This document shows positions 1 to 8,869 of a stretch of 64,000 nt of DNA, one piece after another. The DNA lies in the NCBI RefSeq assembly GCF_009812055.1, contig NZ_WQNH01000009.1, forward strand, positions 124,001-188,000. Reading direction: 5' to 3'. The notes under the pieces were generated by a model, which saw only the letters and a program-made list of their open reading frames with translations, ran no database searches and was not told the origin of the DNA. A program made the translations under genes and the position numbers. How positions within the stretch are numbered: the first letter of the stretch is position 1; each line of letters opens with the position of its first letter. Origin of the DNA: Chelativorans xinjiangensis. GTDB lineage: Bacteria; Pseudomonadota; Alphaproteobacteria; Rhizobiales; Rhizobiaceae.

Positions 1-328
1 GATTCTCGCCGGCCTGTCCGGGGGCCGCCGCCATCAGGTTTTCCCTGACCGAAAGATGCGAGAACTCCTTCGGCACCTGGAAGGTGCGGACCATACCCGC
101 GCGCGCCCTGGTCGAGGCGGACATGCCGTTCATGGAGACGCCGTCGAATGTCACATGGCCAGAACTGGGCGGCATGAACCCCGATATCACGGAAAACAGC
201 GTCGACTTCCCCGCGCCATTCGGCCCGATCAGCCCGATGAGCCCGTCGAGCGGCATGGACATGCTCACATTCCTGAGAACTTCAAAGCCATCGAAGGCCT
301 TGCAGATATCGACCGCTTCGAATGTCAT
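1..328 (-). CDS. Branched-chain amino acid-type ABC transporter ATP-binding protein (LivG-like), partial
   Basis: N-terminal part of an ABC ATPase that energises uptake through the adjacent LivH/LivM-type permeases at the inner membrane. The visible 109 residues carry a Walker A motif GPNGAGKST at about residues 35-43 and the Q-loop region (VRTFQVPKEF). The Walker B and signature motifs lie beyond the left edge. The ATG (326-328) overlaps the TGA of the upstream permease in an ATGA arrangement, so the two are translationally coupled. It is the last visible gene of a long minus-strand operon; a LivF partner for this second transporter would be expected outside the window. Confidence 0.93.
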   Translation of the reverse strand, partial: MTFEAVDICKAFDGFEVLRNVSMSMPLDGLIGLIGPNGAGKSTLFSVISGFMPPSSGHVTFDGVSMNGMSASTRARAGMVRTFQVPKEFSHLSVRENLMAAAPGQAGEN

Positions 329-1212
329 CGCTTCGTATAATCCCCCATGAGGCCCTGCGGGCGATAGAGCGTGAAGAGGACGAGCAGGAGACCGATCACG
401 CCGATGCGCAGCGATGCCATCTCGACCTCCGACACGCCGGGGATGAAATCGCGCATGAAGCGCGAGCCCTCGAGAAAGGTCATGAGCAGGACCGTGCCGA
501 CGATGGCGCCCGAGATGCGCCCCACACCGCCGATGATGATCGCCATCCAGACATAGAAGGTGACCAGCGGCACGAATTGCTCGGGGATGATGAAGGTGAT
601 GTAGTGCGCATAGAACGCACCGGCGATTCCGGCCAGCGCCGCCGACAGCATCAGCACCTGGATCTTGAAGCGGGCAGGATCCTTGCCGAGTGCCTTCAGC
701 GCATCCTCATTGTCGCGGATTGCCTGGATGACACGGCCGAAAGGGCTGTTGATGATGCGCCATATGGTGAACGCCGCCGCCGCGCAGACGAGAAGAAGCA
801 GTGCCGCCGTTGCAAGTTGCGCCTCGAACCCTACCGGCAGGCTGGAGAAGAGACGCGGAATGCCCGGAACTCCCTGTACGCCGTTGGTCAGCCATTTCTC
901 GCTGACGATGATAATGCGGACCGTTTCGGAAAACCCCAGTGTGACGATGGCGAAATAGTCGTCCCGTAATCTGAGCGATATGAGCCCGATCGGCCAGGCG
1001 GCGAGCCCCGCCGCGATTGCCGCCGCACAAAAGCTGGCAAGCAGCGGAACGCCGGAAAGCGCCAGCAATGCCGACGTATAAGCGCCGATGGCGAAGAACC
1101 CCACATGGCCGAAATTGATGAGGCCCACCGAACCGTATTGCAGCGACAGTCCGAAGGACAGGAGCAGGTAGATCAGCGTGATGATGACGATTGCCAGGAG
1201 ATAGCTCAGCAT
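325..1212 (-). CDS. HAAT-family ABC transporter permease, LivM type
   Basis: Inner-membrane permease of about 295 residues, almost entirely hydrophobic, with the LivM-family stretch GLINFGHVGFFAIGAYTSAL near residues 30-50 and the conserved RLRDDYFAIVTLGFSE loop in the middle. It pairs with the upstream LivH-like protein to form the channel. The start is the ATG at 1212, which overlaps the LivH stop codon (TGATG); the open frame extends further upstream but only inside livH. The stop overlaps the ATPase start. Family membership is clear; the substrate (amino acid, amide, urea or other) cannot be read from the sequence. Confidence 0.94.
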   Translation of the reverse strand: MLSYLLAIVIITLIYLLLSFGLSLQYGSVGLINFGHVGFFAIGAYTSALLALSGVPLLASFCAAAIAAGLAAWPIGLISLRLRDDYFAIVTLGFSETVRIIIVSEKWLTNGVQGVPGIPRLFSSLPVGFEAQLATAALLLLVCAAAAFTIWRIINSPFGRVIQAIRDNEDALKALGKDPARFKIQVLMLSAALAGIAGAFYAHYITFIIPEQFVPLVTFYVWMAIIIGGVGRISGAIVGTVLLMTFLEGSRFMRDFIPGVSEVEMASLRIGVIGLLLVLFTLYRPQGLMGDYTKR

Positions 1213-2075
1213 CAGCGAACCCCCTCGATACGGCCCAGAAGCCCTGACGGGCGTTTGAGCAGAACAATGAGCATGATCGCGAAGGACAGGGCGATCTTGT
1301 AGGTAAAGCCGACAAAAGGCGTCGACATTTCCTGCGCAACACCCAGGATGAAGCCTGCGAGCAGCGCGCCGGCCGGGCTGCCGATTCCGCCGAAAATGGC
1401 GGCCGCGAAAGCCGGCATCAGCATGTCCCAACCCATTTCGGGGCCAACCACGGTCTTTACACCGAGCATCACGCCGCCCGCGCCCACAATGGCGCCCGCA
1501 AGCACCCAAAGCGCGGCCATCACTCGACCGGAACGGATGCCCGAAACGCGGGCAAGCGCGGGATTGTCGGCGACCGCGCGCATCTGCCTGCCGATGGGCG
1601 TCAGGTGCAGGATGGCGAAGGCCAGCACGAGCATAACCAACGCGAGCAGCGCAAGCTGCAGGTCGAGTGGATTGATTGCCAGACCGCCGAGCCGGTAGGG
1701 CCGGCTGAGCGGCATGCTGAACACCATCGGCTGGTGGCCGAAGGCCAGGCCCATGATGGAGCGCAGCACGAAGCCGACGCCGATGGATGCGACGAGCAGC
1801 GCGACCACCGAGCGTCCGGCCAGCCTGCGAAAGACCAGCAAGTGGCTTGCAAGCGCCACCGCGGCGGCGACGGCCACGGCGAAGACGCCGCTCAACAGGA
1901 GCGACCCAGTCAGCGGATAGACGATCAGCCCCGAAAACGCGCCGACCGTCATGACGTCGCCGGTCGCGGCATTGGGAAAGCGCACGATGCCGAACACCAG
2001 CGTGATCGACATGGCGGCAAGGCTAATCACCAGGCCCTGGACGAGCCCGTTAACGGCAAGCTGGGCGAAATACAT
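1212..2075 (-). CDS. HAAT-family ABC transporter permease, LivH type
   Basis: Inner-membrane permease of 287 residues, the usual LivH length, with about eight membrane segments. The N-terminus (NGLVQGLVISLAAMSITLVFGIVRFPNAATGD) and the central LTPIGRQMRAVADNPALARVSGI loop, which contacts the ATPase, are typical of the family. It partners with the LivM-type gene that overlaps its 3' end. About 70 bases separate it from the upstream binding-protein gene. This is the second HAAT transporter in the operon. The substrate is unknown. Confidence 0.94.
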   Translation of the reverse strand: MYFAQLAVNGLVQGLVISLAAMSITLVFGIVRFPNAATGDVMTVGAFSGLIVYPLTGSLLLSGVFAVAVAAAVALASHLLVFRRLAGRSVVALLVASIGVGFVLRSIMGLAFGHQPMVFSMPLSRPYRLGGLAINPLDLQLALLALVMLVLAFAILHLTPIGRQMRAVADNPALARVSGIRSGRVMAALWVLAGAIVGAGGVMLGVKTVVGPEMGWDMLMPAFAAAIFGGIGSPAGALLAGFILGVAQEMSTPFVGFTYKIALSFAIMLIVLLKRPSGLLGRIEGVR

Positions 2076-2145
2076 GAACGGTTCCTCGTTCCACCGAAGT
2101 GGACGGGCGGGGCCCCCGGCGCGGCACCGGGTTCCCGCCTCTGTG

Positions 2146-3366
2146 TCAGATCTTGACGATGTAGCGACGGTTGATCTTCCCGTCCTCGACGAAGGAGGCG
2201 GCGAAGTCCGGCGTCACATCGCCATGCTCATCGAAATCGGGCACCGAGGACGCGCCTTCGTAGTTGATGGAGCCGGTTTTCAGCGCGTTCTTGCCTTCGG
2301 CGAAGGACGAGACCTTCGTGCCGTCCGGGTTGGCCACCTCGTGCATCTTCTCGTTCACCTTGGCCATGTCTGTCGTGCCGGCGGCTTCCACGGCCAGGGC
2401 GAGCACCGTCATCATGTCCCAGGTCATGGCGGCGTAGACATTGTCCGAGCCGGGTTTGCCCATCGCGGCCTGATAAGCCTTGTCGTATTCCGCGTAGGCC
2501 TCGGCCTCCTCGTTGGAAACGGAATCGACCGAAATGATGCCTTCCACAACGTCCGGTCCGAGGGCCGCCACGAGATCGCTGTTCGCCGCCCATCCAGGGA
2601 TGATCCACTTCGCCGGCTGGCCGGTTTGGTACCACTCGCGCAGGATGATGGTGGTGTCGCCGACATAGGACCCCATCACGATCACATCCGGCTGCGCGGC
2701 AAGGATCTGCATCAGCTCGGAGCGATAGCTCGTCTGCTTCGGTTCGTAGACGACGCTGGAGACGATCTCGCCGCCCTTGGCTTCCCACGCCTTCTTGAAA
2801 CCTTCGGTATTGCCGATGCCGGAAGCGTTGTTGAAGGCCATGGTCGCCGGACGCTTGAACCCTTCCTTTTCCGCGATCTCGGCGAACGCGCGCCCGAAGC
2901 GGTCGTTCGTCGCCTGGAAACGGTAGCTCAATCCCTTCTCGTTGGCCGGCGGCACCGAGAGAGCCGGAGCCCCCGACGTGTTCATCAGCATGATGCCGGC
3001 ATCGTTGGTCAGCGGCACGACGGCCAGCGAAATGCCCGAGGACCAGGTGCCGAGCAGAGCCCGCACCTCGTTCACCTCGATCAGCTTTTTGGCGGCAAGC
3101 ACGGCCGCCTGCGGGTCGGTCTGGGTGTCCTCGGCGAAGATCTCGATCTTCTGACCGGCAGCCCCTCCGGCCGCGTTCACGGCTTCGGCGGCGGCAAGGA
3201 TCATCTTCTGCATGCCTTCGCCATACGGTCCGCCGGCACCCGTCACCGGGTTGAGCGCGCCGATGCGCAGCGTGCCCTCCGATTGCGCGAAAACGGAGCC
3301 GCTCAGTAGTGGCAATGCCATTGCTCCTGCGGTTCCGGCGAGAAATTCACGACGTGTCCTGTTCAT
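2146..3366 (-). CDS. Periplasmic substrate-binding protein of HAAT transporter (LivK/Peripla_BP_6 type), Tat-exported
   Basis: Periplasmic binding protein of 406 residues delivering ligand to the LivH/LivM pair downstream. Residues 1-25 are a signal peptide with a twin-arginine motif (TRREFLAG) and an AxA-like cleavage site near SVFAQ. The mature part starts LRIGALNPVTGAGGPYGEGM, the typical Peripla_BP_6 opening with a ligand-contacting TGxGGPYG loop. The ATG at 3366 was chosen because it begins the signal peptide; the longer frame upstream is unlikely. Tat export is a reading of the RR motif. It is close in type to the second binding protein at 6922-8127, so the operon carries two paralogous systems. 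Confidence 0.93.
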   Translation of the reverse strand: MNRTRREFLAGTAGAMALPLLSGSVFAQSEGTLRIGALNPVTGAGGPYGEGMQKMILAAAEAVNAAGGAAGQKIEIFAEDTQTDPQAAVLAAKKLIEVNEVRALLGTWSSGISLAVVPLTNDAGIMLMNTSGAPALSVPPANEKGLSYRFQATNDRFGRAFAEIAEKEGFKRPATMAFNNASGIGNTEGFKKAWEAKGGEIVSSVVYEPKQTSYRSELMQILAAQPDVIVMGSYVGDTTIILREWYQTGQPAKWIIPGWAANSDLVAALGPDVVEGIISVDSVSNEEAEAYAEYDKAYQAAMGKPGSDNVYAAMTWDMMTVLALAVEAAGTTDMAKVNEKMHEVANPDGTKVSSFAEGKNALKTGSINYEGASSVPDFDEHGDVTPDFAASFVEDGKINRRYIVKI

Positions 3367-3404
3367 GGTGTTCCCCTTTTCATGTCGATTTTTGTTGTGT
3401 TCGA

Positions 3405-4640
3405 TCAGTTGAGCGCGGCCCTTTTCACGAACCGCCCCGCCTGCATGATGGCCGGCATGTGCTTGCCCTGGCCGGTGAGCAGGGAGATATCCTCGAGCGG
3501 ATTGCCATCGATCACGATGAGATCGGCGAAGGCGTCCGCGGCGATCGTTCCGAGTTTGCCTTCCATGCACAGAAGGCGCGCGGCTACTCCCGCGGCGGAG
3601 GCGATGACCTCATGAGCCGGCAGCACGCGGCCGCGGATGACGAATTCCTCCGACTGGTGCCGGTGCATGTCGCCGAGCAGGTCGGTGCCATAAGCCATGG
3701 CAAGACCCGCATCGCGCATGGTTTCGAGCGATTTCATGCCCCCCGAGCGCACATAGTCGGCCTTGGCGACCGAATCCGCCGGGAAGCCGAGCGAGCCGCC
3801 TTCGCTGACGAGTTTTTCGTAGGTAACCAGCGTCGGCACCGCGTAAGCGCCCCCATCGCGGGCAAGCTTCGCGGTTTCGGAGGAAATGAAGTTGCAGTGC
3901 TCCAGCGAATGGACGCCGCACTCCACGACGCGGCGGATGCCCTCGTCCGTATAGACGTGTGCCGAGACGTAAGTACCGGCGTTCTGTGCCTCCTCGACCA
4001 CGGCGAGGAGTTCGTCGCGGCTGAAGCCCAGGAAGTGGATCGGGTCCGTCGGCGAGGCGGCGCCGCCATTGGCCATGATCTTGATGAATTCGGCCCCGCC
4101 CTTGATCTCTTCGCGCGCTGCGCGGCGGATCCCGTCTACGCCGTCACAGACGCGGCCAAGCGCGCCGAGGCGGAAACGGTTGGTGGGCACGGGCGTATCG
4201 TCGAACGGGCCACGGAAGTCGGCGTGTCCGCCCGTCTGGCTCAGCGCCTTGCCGCAGATGAAGAGGCGCGGCGCCGGAAACAACCCTTCCTCGACAGCGC
4301 GCTTCAGGCCGATGTCGGCGCCGCCCACGTCGCGAACCGTGGTAAAGCCGCGGGCCAGCATGTCGCGCATGATGATCGCCGCGCGCGGCGCGGCCAGGCT
4401 GTCGGGAAGGCGCGCATTCTCGCCGAGATTGGCGAGCGAGGCGACCACATGCACATGGCAGTCGATCAGGCCCGGCATCAGCGTCCGACCCTTGAGGTCC
4501 ACCACTTCGGCGCTGCCGGCCTTCACCGAGGTGGAAACCTCGCGAATGACGCCGTCTTCGACAAGCACGGAGACGGGATCGCCGGGTTCCGGCTGGGTTC
4601 CGTCGACGATGCGGGCATTGGCGAAAAGATAGGACGACAC
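3405..4640 (-). CDS. Metal-dependent amidohydrolase family protein (imidazolonepropionase/prolidase-like)
   Basis: Predicted cytoplasmic hydrolase of 411 residues acting on C-N bonds of cyclic amides or dipeptide-like compounds. The amidohydrolase metal site is visible: HxH in LIDCHVHV (about residue 62), a lysine in EFIKIMANGG (about 187), histidines in SAHVYTD and SLEHCNF, and a final Asp in AYGTDLLGD. It starts with GTG immediately after the TAA of the GAF gene, so it is coupled to it. Lying between two HAAT transporters, it probably processes an imported amide or peptide-like substrate. That role is inferred from context, and the substrate cannot be read. Confidence 0.9.
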   Translation of the reverse strand: MSSYLFANARIVDGTQPEPGDPVSVLVEDGVIREVSTSVKAGSAEVVDLKGRTLMPGLIDCHVHVVASLANLGENARLPDSLAAPRAAIIMRDMLARGFTTVRDVGGADIGLKRAVEEGLFPAPRLFICGKALSQTGGHADFRGPFDDTPVPTNRFRLGALGRVCDGVDGIRRAAREEIKGGAEFIKIMANGGAASPTDPIHFLGFSRDELLAVVEEAQNAGTYVSAHVYTDEGIRRVVECGVHSLEHCNFISSETAKLARDGGAYAVPTLVTYEKLVSEGGSLGFPADSVAKADYVRSGGMKSLETMRDAGLAMAYGTDLLGDMHRHQSEEFVIRGRVLPAHEVIASAAGVAARLLCMEGKLGTIAADAFADLIVIDGNPLEDISLLTGQGKHMPAIMQAGRFVKRAALN

Positions 4641-5147
4641 TTATGCACTCCTGGTGGTTGCGGCACGGGCTTCGGCGCGTACATTCAAAAAAGCGGGAAC
4701 GAGAAAAGACGCGAGCGGCGCAACGAGGGCCACGTCGGCCTCCTTGTAGTGATGTTCGGGAGCGAGGATGTTGAACGTGCCGATCGCCTCGCCGTCATAA
4801 AGAACAGGGATGTTGATGACCGAGCCGAGCCCCATGCTTTCGATCAGCTCGTGATCGAAGAAGGCCCAGCGGACGCCCTCCCGGTCACGCCCGAGAAAGG
4901 GCTTCTTCTGCTTGAGAACCAGGTCGCCCCAGGGTGTCGGCCCCATCAGCTTGCGCCCCGAAACCGGGTATTGCGTGGGCCGGTTCGAATAGACCCGGGC
5001 CACGTCCTGCCCGTCCACATAGAGCAGGGTGAAGAGCTCGTGCCCCACCAGCGCATGGCTCGCCTTTTCGAGCGCCTTGTAGAGGGTCTCGGGCTGGCCG
5101 GGTTGGGCGAGGATCGGAAAAAGGTCGTGAAGCAAGGTGGATGTCAT
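4641..5147 (-). CDS. GAF domain-containing protein
   Basis: A 168-residue protein that is essentially one GAF domain, with the family's WAFFDHELIESMGLGSVINIPVLYDGEAIGTFNIL core at about residues 90-130. No kinase, cyclase or DNA-binding domain follows. Stand-alone GAF proteins of this type recur beside amidohydrolases and HAAT transporters in alphaproteobacteria and may bind the imported small molecule. Its ATG overlaps the stop of the upstream LivM-type permease (ATGA), and its TAA abuts the amidohydrolase start. It could be a ligand sensor or an accessory enzyme; the sequence does not decide. Confidence 0.85.
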   Translation of the reverse strand: MTSTLLHDLFPILAQPGQPETLYKALEKASHALVGHELFTLLYVDGQDVARVYSNRPTQYPVSGRKLMGPTPWGDLVLKQKKPFLGRDREGVRWAFFDHELIESMGLGSVINIPVLYDGEAIGTFNILAPEHHYKEADVALVAPLASFLVPAFLNVRAEARAATTRSA

Positions 5148-6043
5148 GATTTCGGCGCCGGTACGATTTGTTCGGGAAGCAGACCCTGCGGGCGGAACCG
5201 CAGGACGAGGATGAGGGCGACGCCGACCAGGATTTCCCGACAGGCGGCGAATTGCGCCGGCGCGAGCGAAGGCACGAGATCGGGCAGGAAGCGCGTGAGT
5301 TCGAGGAAGAAAACCACCACATAGGCGCCAAGTACGCCGCCGGCCGGCCGGCCCACACCGCCCGCCGCAACGGCGAGAAAAATGTAGATCGTGATCAGCG
5401 GCTGGAAATGGTCCGGCGAGACATAGGACTGAAAATGCGCGTAGAGAGCGCCGGCCAGCCCGGCGATTGCCGCCGACACGGCAAAGGCCTGCACCTTGAA
5501 GCCGAGCACGTTCTTGCCGGCGAAACCAACCAATTCCTGGTCCTCGCGAATGGCCTTCATCGCGCGGCCATAGGGCGAGCGATCGAGCCGGCGCAGCACC
5601 AGCCAGACGACCAGCACCACGGCGCTCACCATCGCCAGATAGAAAAGGTTGAAGCCCTGGTTGCCGAGCGCCGATTTCAGCGGCGCCTGAATGCCCGATA
5701 TGCCGTCGGAGCCGTTGGTGAGCCAGCGCTCGTTGAGCGCCACGAGACGGATCACCTCGGCAAGACCGAGCGTGACGATGGCGAGATAATCATCGCGCAG
5801 ACGGGCGGTCGCAAGCGTCACGACGAGGCCTGCCACGGCGCCGACGACGATGGCCCCACCCCAGCCGAAGAGCACCGGCAGGCCCGCCCCGGTCAGGAGC
5901 GCCGAGGCATAGGCGCCGAGCGCGAAGAAGCCGACCAGGCCGAGATTGACGAGGCCGATACCGCCCCAGATCAGGTTCAGGCTCAGCGCCAGAAGCGCAT
6001 AGACGCCGCCGATGGTGAGCGCGAATATCAGATAGGCAAGCAT
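5144..6043 (-). CDS. HAAT-family ABC transporter permease, LivM type (first transporter)
   Basis: Inner-membrane permease of 299 residues with the LivM hallmark GLVNLGLVGFFALGAYASALL at about residues 31-50 and the ATPase-contacting RLRDDYLAIVTLGLAEVIRL loop. It is the LivM partner of the adjacent LivH-type gene, whose stop it overlaps by one base, and it is coupled to the GAF gene downstream. It is a paralogue of the 325-1212 gene. With the ATPases at 8162-9630 and the binding protein at 6922-8127 it makes a complete transporter. Confidence 0.94.
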   Translation of the reverse strand: MLAYLIFALTIGGVYALLALSLNLIWGGIGLVNLGLVGFFALGAYASALLTGAGLPVLFGWGGAIVVGAVAGLVVTLATARLRDDYLAIVTLGLAEVIRLVALNERWLTNGSDGISGIQAPLKSALGNQGFNLFYLAMVSAVVLVVWLVLRRLDRSPYGRAMKAIREDQELVGFAGKNVLGFKVQAFAVSAAIAGLAGALYAHFQSYVSPDHFQPLITIYIFLAVAAGGVGRPAGGVLGAYVVVFFLELTRFLPDLVPSLAPAQFAACREILVGVALILVLRFRPQGLLPEQIVPAPKS

Positions 6044-6906
6044 CAGTTCGCCCTTTCACCGAAGAAGCCGCGTGGGCGCACCGTCAAAACGAGCAGGATC
6101 GCCGCGAAGCCGACGGCCGAGCGATAGCTTGCCGGCGCCACCAGAAGGGCGCATTCCTCCGCGATGCCGATGGCCAGCGCGCCGACGACCGCGCCGGGGA
6201 TGGAACCCAGCCCGCCGAGCACGGCGGCCGCGAAGACGGTCAGCAGCACCCGGAAGCCCAGAAGCGGGTCGATGGAAGCGTCGAGGCCGATCAGGACGCC
6301 GCCCACGCCGGCAAGCCCCGCCCCGAGGAAGATGGTCATCACCGCGACATGCGCCGGTTCGATGCCCTTGAGACGGGCAAGATCGGAATTGTCGGCCACG
6401 GCGCGCATCGCCTTGCCGAAGCGGGTGTAGCGCAGGAAGGCGAACACGGCGGCCATGATGACGACGGCGAAGGCCAGGCTCTGGAGCTGCTGTGGCCCCA
6501 CCCTCAACCCCATGAAGCGCCAGTCCGGCACGAGCGGCAGGTCGTAGCCACGCAGATCGTTGCCGAAGAAGAGGCGCACCACGTTTTCGAGAACCGTGTT
6601 GAGCGCGATGGAGCCGATGGCCACCGTCAGCGCCCCTGCCCCGCGCAACTGCTTGAGTGCGGTCTCTTCGGCACCGACGCCGATACAGCCAGCAATCGCG
6701 AAGGCGACCAGCAGCGCCGGCAGGATGCCGGCGCCGAAGTGAACATTCACCCACCAGGCCGCGAACGCGCCGATGGTGGCATAGGCCGCGATGGCGAAAT
6801 TCGGATAACGCAGCACCGCGAAGATTGCCGTGAAGCCGATGGCCGGCACTGCAATCAGCGCTCCGTTCATCACCCCGTTCAACAGGGCCTGGAGGAGAAT
6901 GGACAT
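6043..6906 (-). CDS. HAAT-family ABC transporter permease, LivH type (first transporter)
   Basis: Inner-membrane permease of about 287 residues. The N-terminus (LLQALLNGVMNGALIAVPAIGFTAIFAVLRYPNFAIAAY) and the RYTRFGKAMRAVADNSDLARLKGI loop identify the LivH family. Two starts are possible, GTG at 6912 and ATG at 6906; I take the ATG, which follows shortly after the binding-protein stop. It is the partner of the LivM-type gene immediately downstream. Confidence 0.93.
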   Translation of the reverse strand: MSILLQALLNGVMNGALIAVPAIGFTAIFAVLRYPNFAIAAYATIGAFAAWWVNVHFGAGILPALLVAFAIAGCIGVGAEETALKQLRGAGALTVAIGSIALNTVLENVVRLFFGNDLRGYDLPLVPDWRFMGLRVGPQQLQSLAFAVVIMAAVFAFLRYTRFGKAMRAVADNSDLARLKGIEPAHVAVMTIFLGAGLAGVGGVLIGLDASIDPLLGFRVLLTVFAAAVLGGLGSIPGAVVGALAIGIAEECALLVAPASYRSAVGFAAILLVLTVRPRGFFGERAN

Positions 6907-6921
6907 GTTCACCGGACTGGG

Positions 6922-8127
6922 TCAGGCGATCTTGACGAGGGTCAGCCTGCCGCCGCGCACCTGCTCGTAACGGAAGCTGCTGTCGGAGATGTCGCCCTTG
7001 TCGGTGAAGTCGCACGGGCCGCTGGCGCCGTCGTAATTCACCGCTTTGCCTTCGGCGATCAGCTTCAGCCCGTCGCGCGCATTGTCGACCTTGGCGCCGT
7101 CGGCGGCCTGGCTCACCTTGCGGATATTGTCCTTGATGGCCGTGCCCGTCGTCTCGCCGGCTGCCGCCATCGCCATGAGGATCAGGTTGATCTGGTCATA
7201 GACCTGAACCGTGTAGGGATCCGGCTTGTCGACGCCAATCAGTTCCACAAGCCGCTGGTAGGCGGTGGAGCTCTCATCGGACGAGGGAGCGATCGTATAG
7301 CAGCCTTCGACGATCTCAGCCGAGACGCTATCGACCAGCTTCTCGTTGACCGCGTAGGCGAAGGCGATCTTCTTGCCCTGGTATCCGGCGCGGTAGAGCT
7401 CCTTGAGCATCACCGTTGTGTCCGGCGCATATCCGCCGAAGATGACGGCGTCGGGATTAAAGCGCAATAACTCGTCCACCTCGGAGCGGTAGGAAGGCTT
7501 CTTGTCATCGTAGATCAGCGAAGCCGTCTCGCCGCCGCCGGCCTCGATGGCCTTGGTGATGTTCTGGAACTGGCTGTCGGCAAAAGGTGTCTGCGGGGAG
7601 ACAAAGAACACGCGCTTGGCGCTCTCCGCAACCGCGAACTCGCCGAACTTGCGGCCCTGAAGCGTGGTGTTGGGCTGGGTGCGCGCCAGATAGCCCTGAT
7701 GCGGCAGTTCGGTGATGCTGTCGGCGCCCGACACCGTCGCCAGGAAGGTCTTGGATTCCCAGCAGAGCGGCGCGACGGCGGTCGTCACCGAGGAGGCCCA
7801 GGTGCCGACGATCGCCGAGACTGCATCGACGTCGATCAGCTTGCGCGCAGCGCGCACGCCGGCTTCGGGGTTCGTCTGGTCGTCCTCCGAGACCACCTCG
7901 ATCTTGCGTCCGAGAATACCGCCGGCCGCGTTGATCTCATCGACCACCGCCTTGACCGTGTCGGCCATGACCGGGCCGTAGGGACCGCCCGAACCGGTGA
8001 GCGGGGTGAGCGTGCCGATCTTGATCGGCTCGCCTTCGCCCCAGGCGAAGGATGGCAGAGCGGCGCCGCCGAGAAGAAGGGAAGACGCCCCCAGGAAATG
8101 CCTGCGATTGATTGTGTATCTGCTCAT
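6922..8127 (-). CDS. Periplasmic substrate-binding protein of HAAT transporter, Tat-exported (first transporter)
   Basis: Binding protein of 401 residues. The signal peptide has an RR motif (INRRHFLGASSLLLGG, residues 6-21), suggesting Tat export like its paralogue at 2146. The mature start IKIGTLTPLTGSGGPYGPVM matches the Peripla_BP_6 family. The ATG at 8127 was chosen because the signal peptide begins there; the longer frame reaches back into the ATPase gene. It lies between the two ATPase genes and the LivH/LivM permeases, in normal HAAT order. Confidence 0.93.
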   Translation of the reverse strand: MSRYTINRRHFLGASSLLLGGAALPSFAWGEGEPIKIGTLTPLTGSGGPYGPVMADTVKAVVDEINAAGGILGRKIEVVSEDDQTNPEAGVRAARKLIDVDAVSAIVGTWASSVTTAVAPLCWESKTFLATVSGADSITELPHQGYLARTQPNTTLQGRKFGEFAVAESAKRVFFVSPQTPFADSQFQNITKAIEAGGGETASLIYDDKKPSYRSEVDELLRFNPDAVIFGGYAPDTTVMLKELYRAGYQGKKIAFAYAVNEKLVDSVSAEIVEGCYTIAPSSDESSTAYQRLVELIGVDKPDPYTVQVYDQINLILMAMAAAGETTGTAIKDNIRKVSQAADGAKVDNARDGLKLIAEGKAVNYDGASGPCDFTDKGDISDSSFRYEQVRGGRLTLVKIA

Positions 8128-8161
8128 TGTGTTGCCCTCTATGGCTCTTTCTTCCTGGTTG

Positions 8162-8869
8162 TCAGCCGCCCAGGAACAGGCGGCGTATTTCGGGATCGGC
8201 GGCAAGTTGCGGCCCCGGTCCCTCTGCTGACTCCTTGCCCGACACGAGCACATAGCCTCGTGCCGATATGGCCAGCGCCTCGACGGCGTGCTGCTCCACC
8301 ATGAGGATGGGCAGACCGCCGCGATTGAGCGCGACGATGGCGTCGAACAGTTCGTCGGCGGCGCGCGGGGAAAGACCGGCGGTCGGCTCGTCGAGCAGCA
8401 GAAGCTTCGGCGCCGTCATCAGCCCCATGGCCATGGCGAGGATCTGCCGCTGGCCGCCCGAGAGCGTGCGCGCCAGGTCGCGCCGCTTGCCGGCAAGCAT
8501 GGGATAACGCTCATAGAGCTCCTCGATCCGTCTCGAGGCCTCGCCGCCGTCGCGATAGGCGCTGATCTCCAGGTTTTCGGCGATGGTGAGGTTGCCGAAG
8601 ACGTTGCGTTCCTGCGGAACGAAGCTGATGCCGGTTCGCGTGCGGTCGACCGCGCCGAAGCGCGTCACGTCCTCGTCGTCGAGCAGGATCGATCCTTCCC
8701 GCGCCGGCACCAGCCCGGCAATCACCTTCAGCAGCGTCGACTTGCCGGCGCCGTTCGGGCCAATCACGGTAACGATCTCGCCCGCCTCGACGTGGATCGA
8801 AGCCCCCTTGAGGATCTGTTCCGCCGCGCCATATCCAGCAACGACGTCCTTTGCCAGAAGCAGGCTCAT
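8162..8869 (-). CDS. HAAT-family ABC transporter ATP-binding protein, LivF type
   Basis: Cytoplasmic ATPase of 235 residues, the normal LivF length. Visible motifs are Walker A GPNGAGKST at residues 37-45, signature LSGGQRQ near 135, and Walker B LLLLDEPTAGLSP shortly after. The ATG at 8869 overlaps the TGA of the LivG-type gene upstream (ATGA). It forms a heterodimeric ATPase with that protein and drives the first transporter in the operon. It may also serve the second transporter, whose only visible ATPase is the LivG fragment at the left edge. Confidence 0.94.
   Translation of the reverse strand: MSLLLAKDVVAGYGAAEQILKGASIHVEAGEIVTVIGPNGAGKSTLLKVIAGLVPAREGSILLDDEDVTRFGAVDRTRTGISFVPQERNVFGNLTIAENLEISAYRDGGEASRRIEELYERYPMLAGKRRDLARTLSGGQRQILAMAMGLMTAPKLLLLDEPTAGLSPRAADELFDAIVALNRGGLPILMVEQHAVEALAISARGYVLVSGKESAEGPGPQLAADPEIRRLFLGG

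Noticed and set aside
1951-3309. A 452-codon plus-strand frame
   Set aside because: Antisense to the binding-protein gene, which has a Tat signal and family motifs.
3309-5324. A 671-codon plus-strand open frame
   Set aside because: It is antisense to the amidohydrolase and GAF genes, both of which have clear family motifs. The translation is Arg/His/Gly-rich without domains, typical of a mirror frame in GC-rich DNA.
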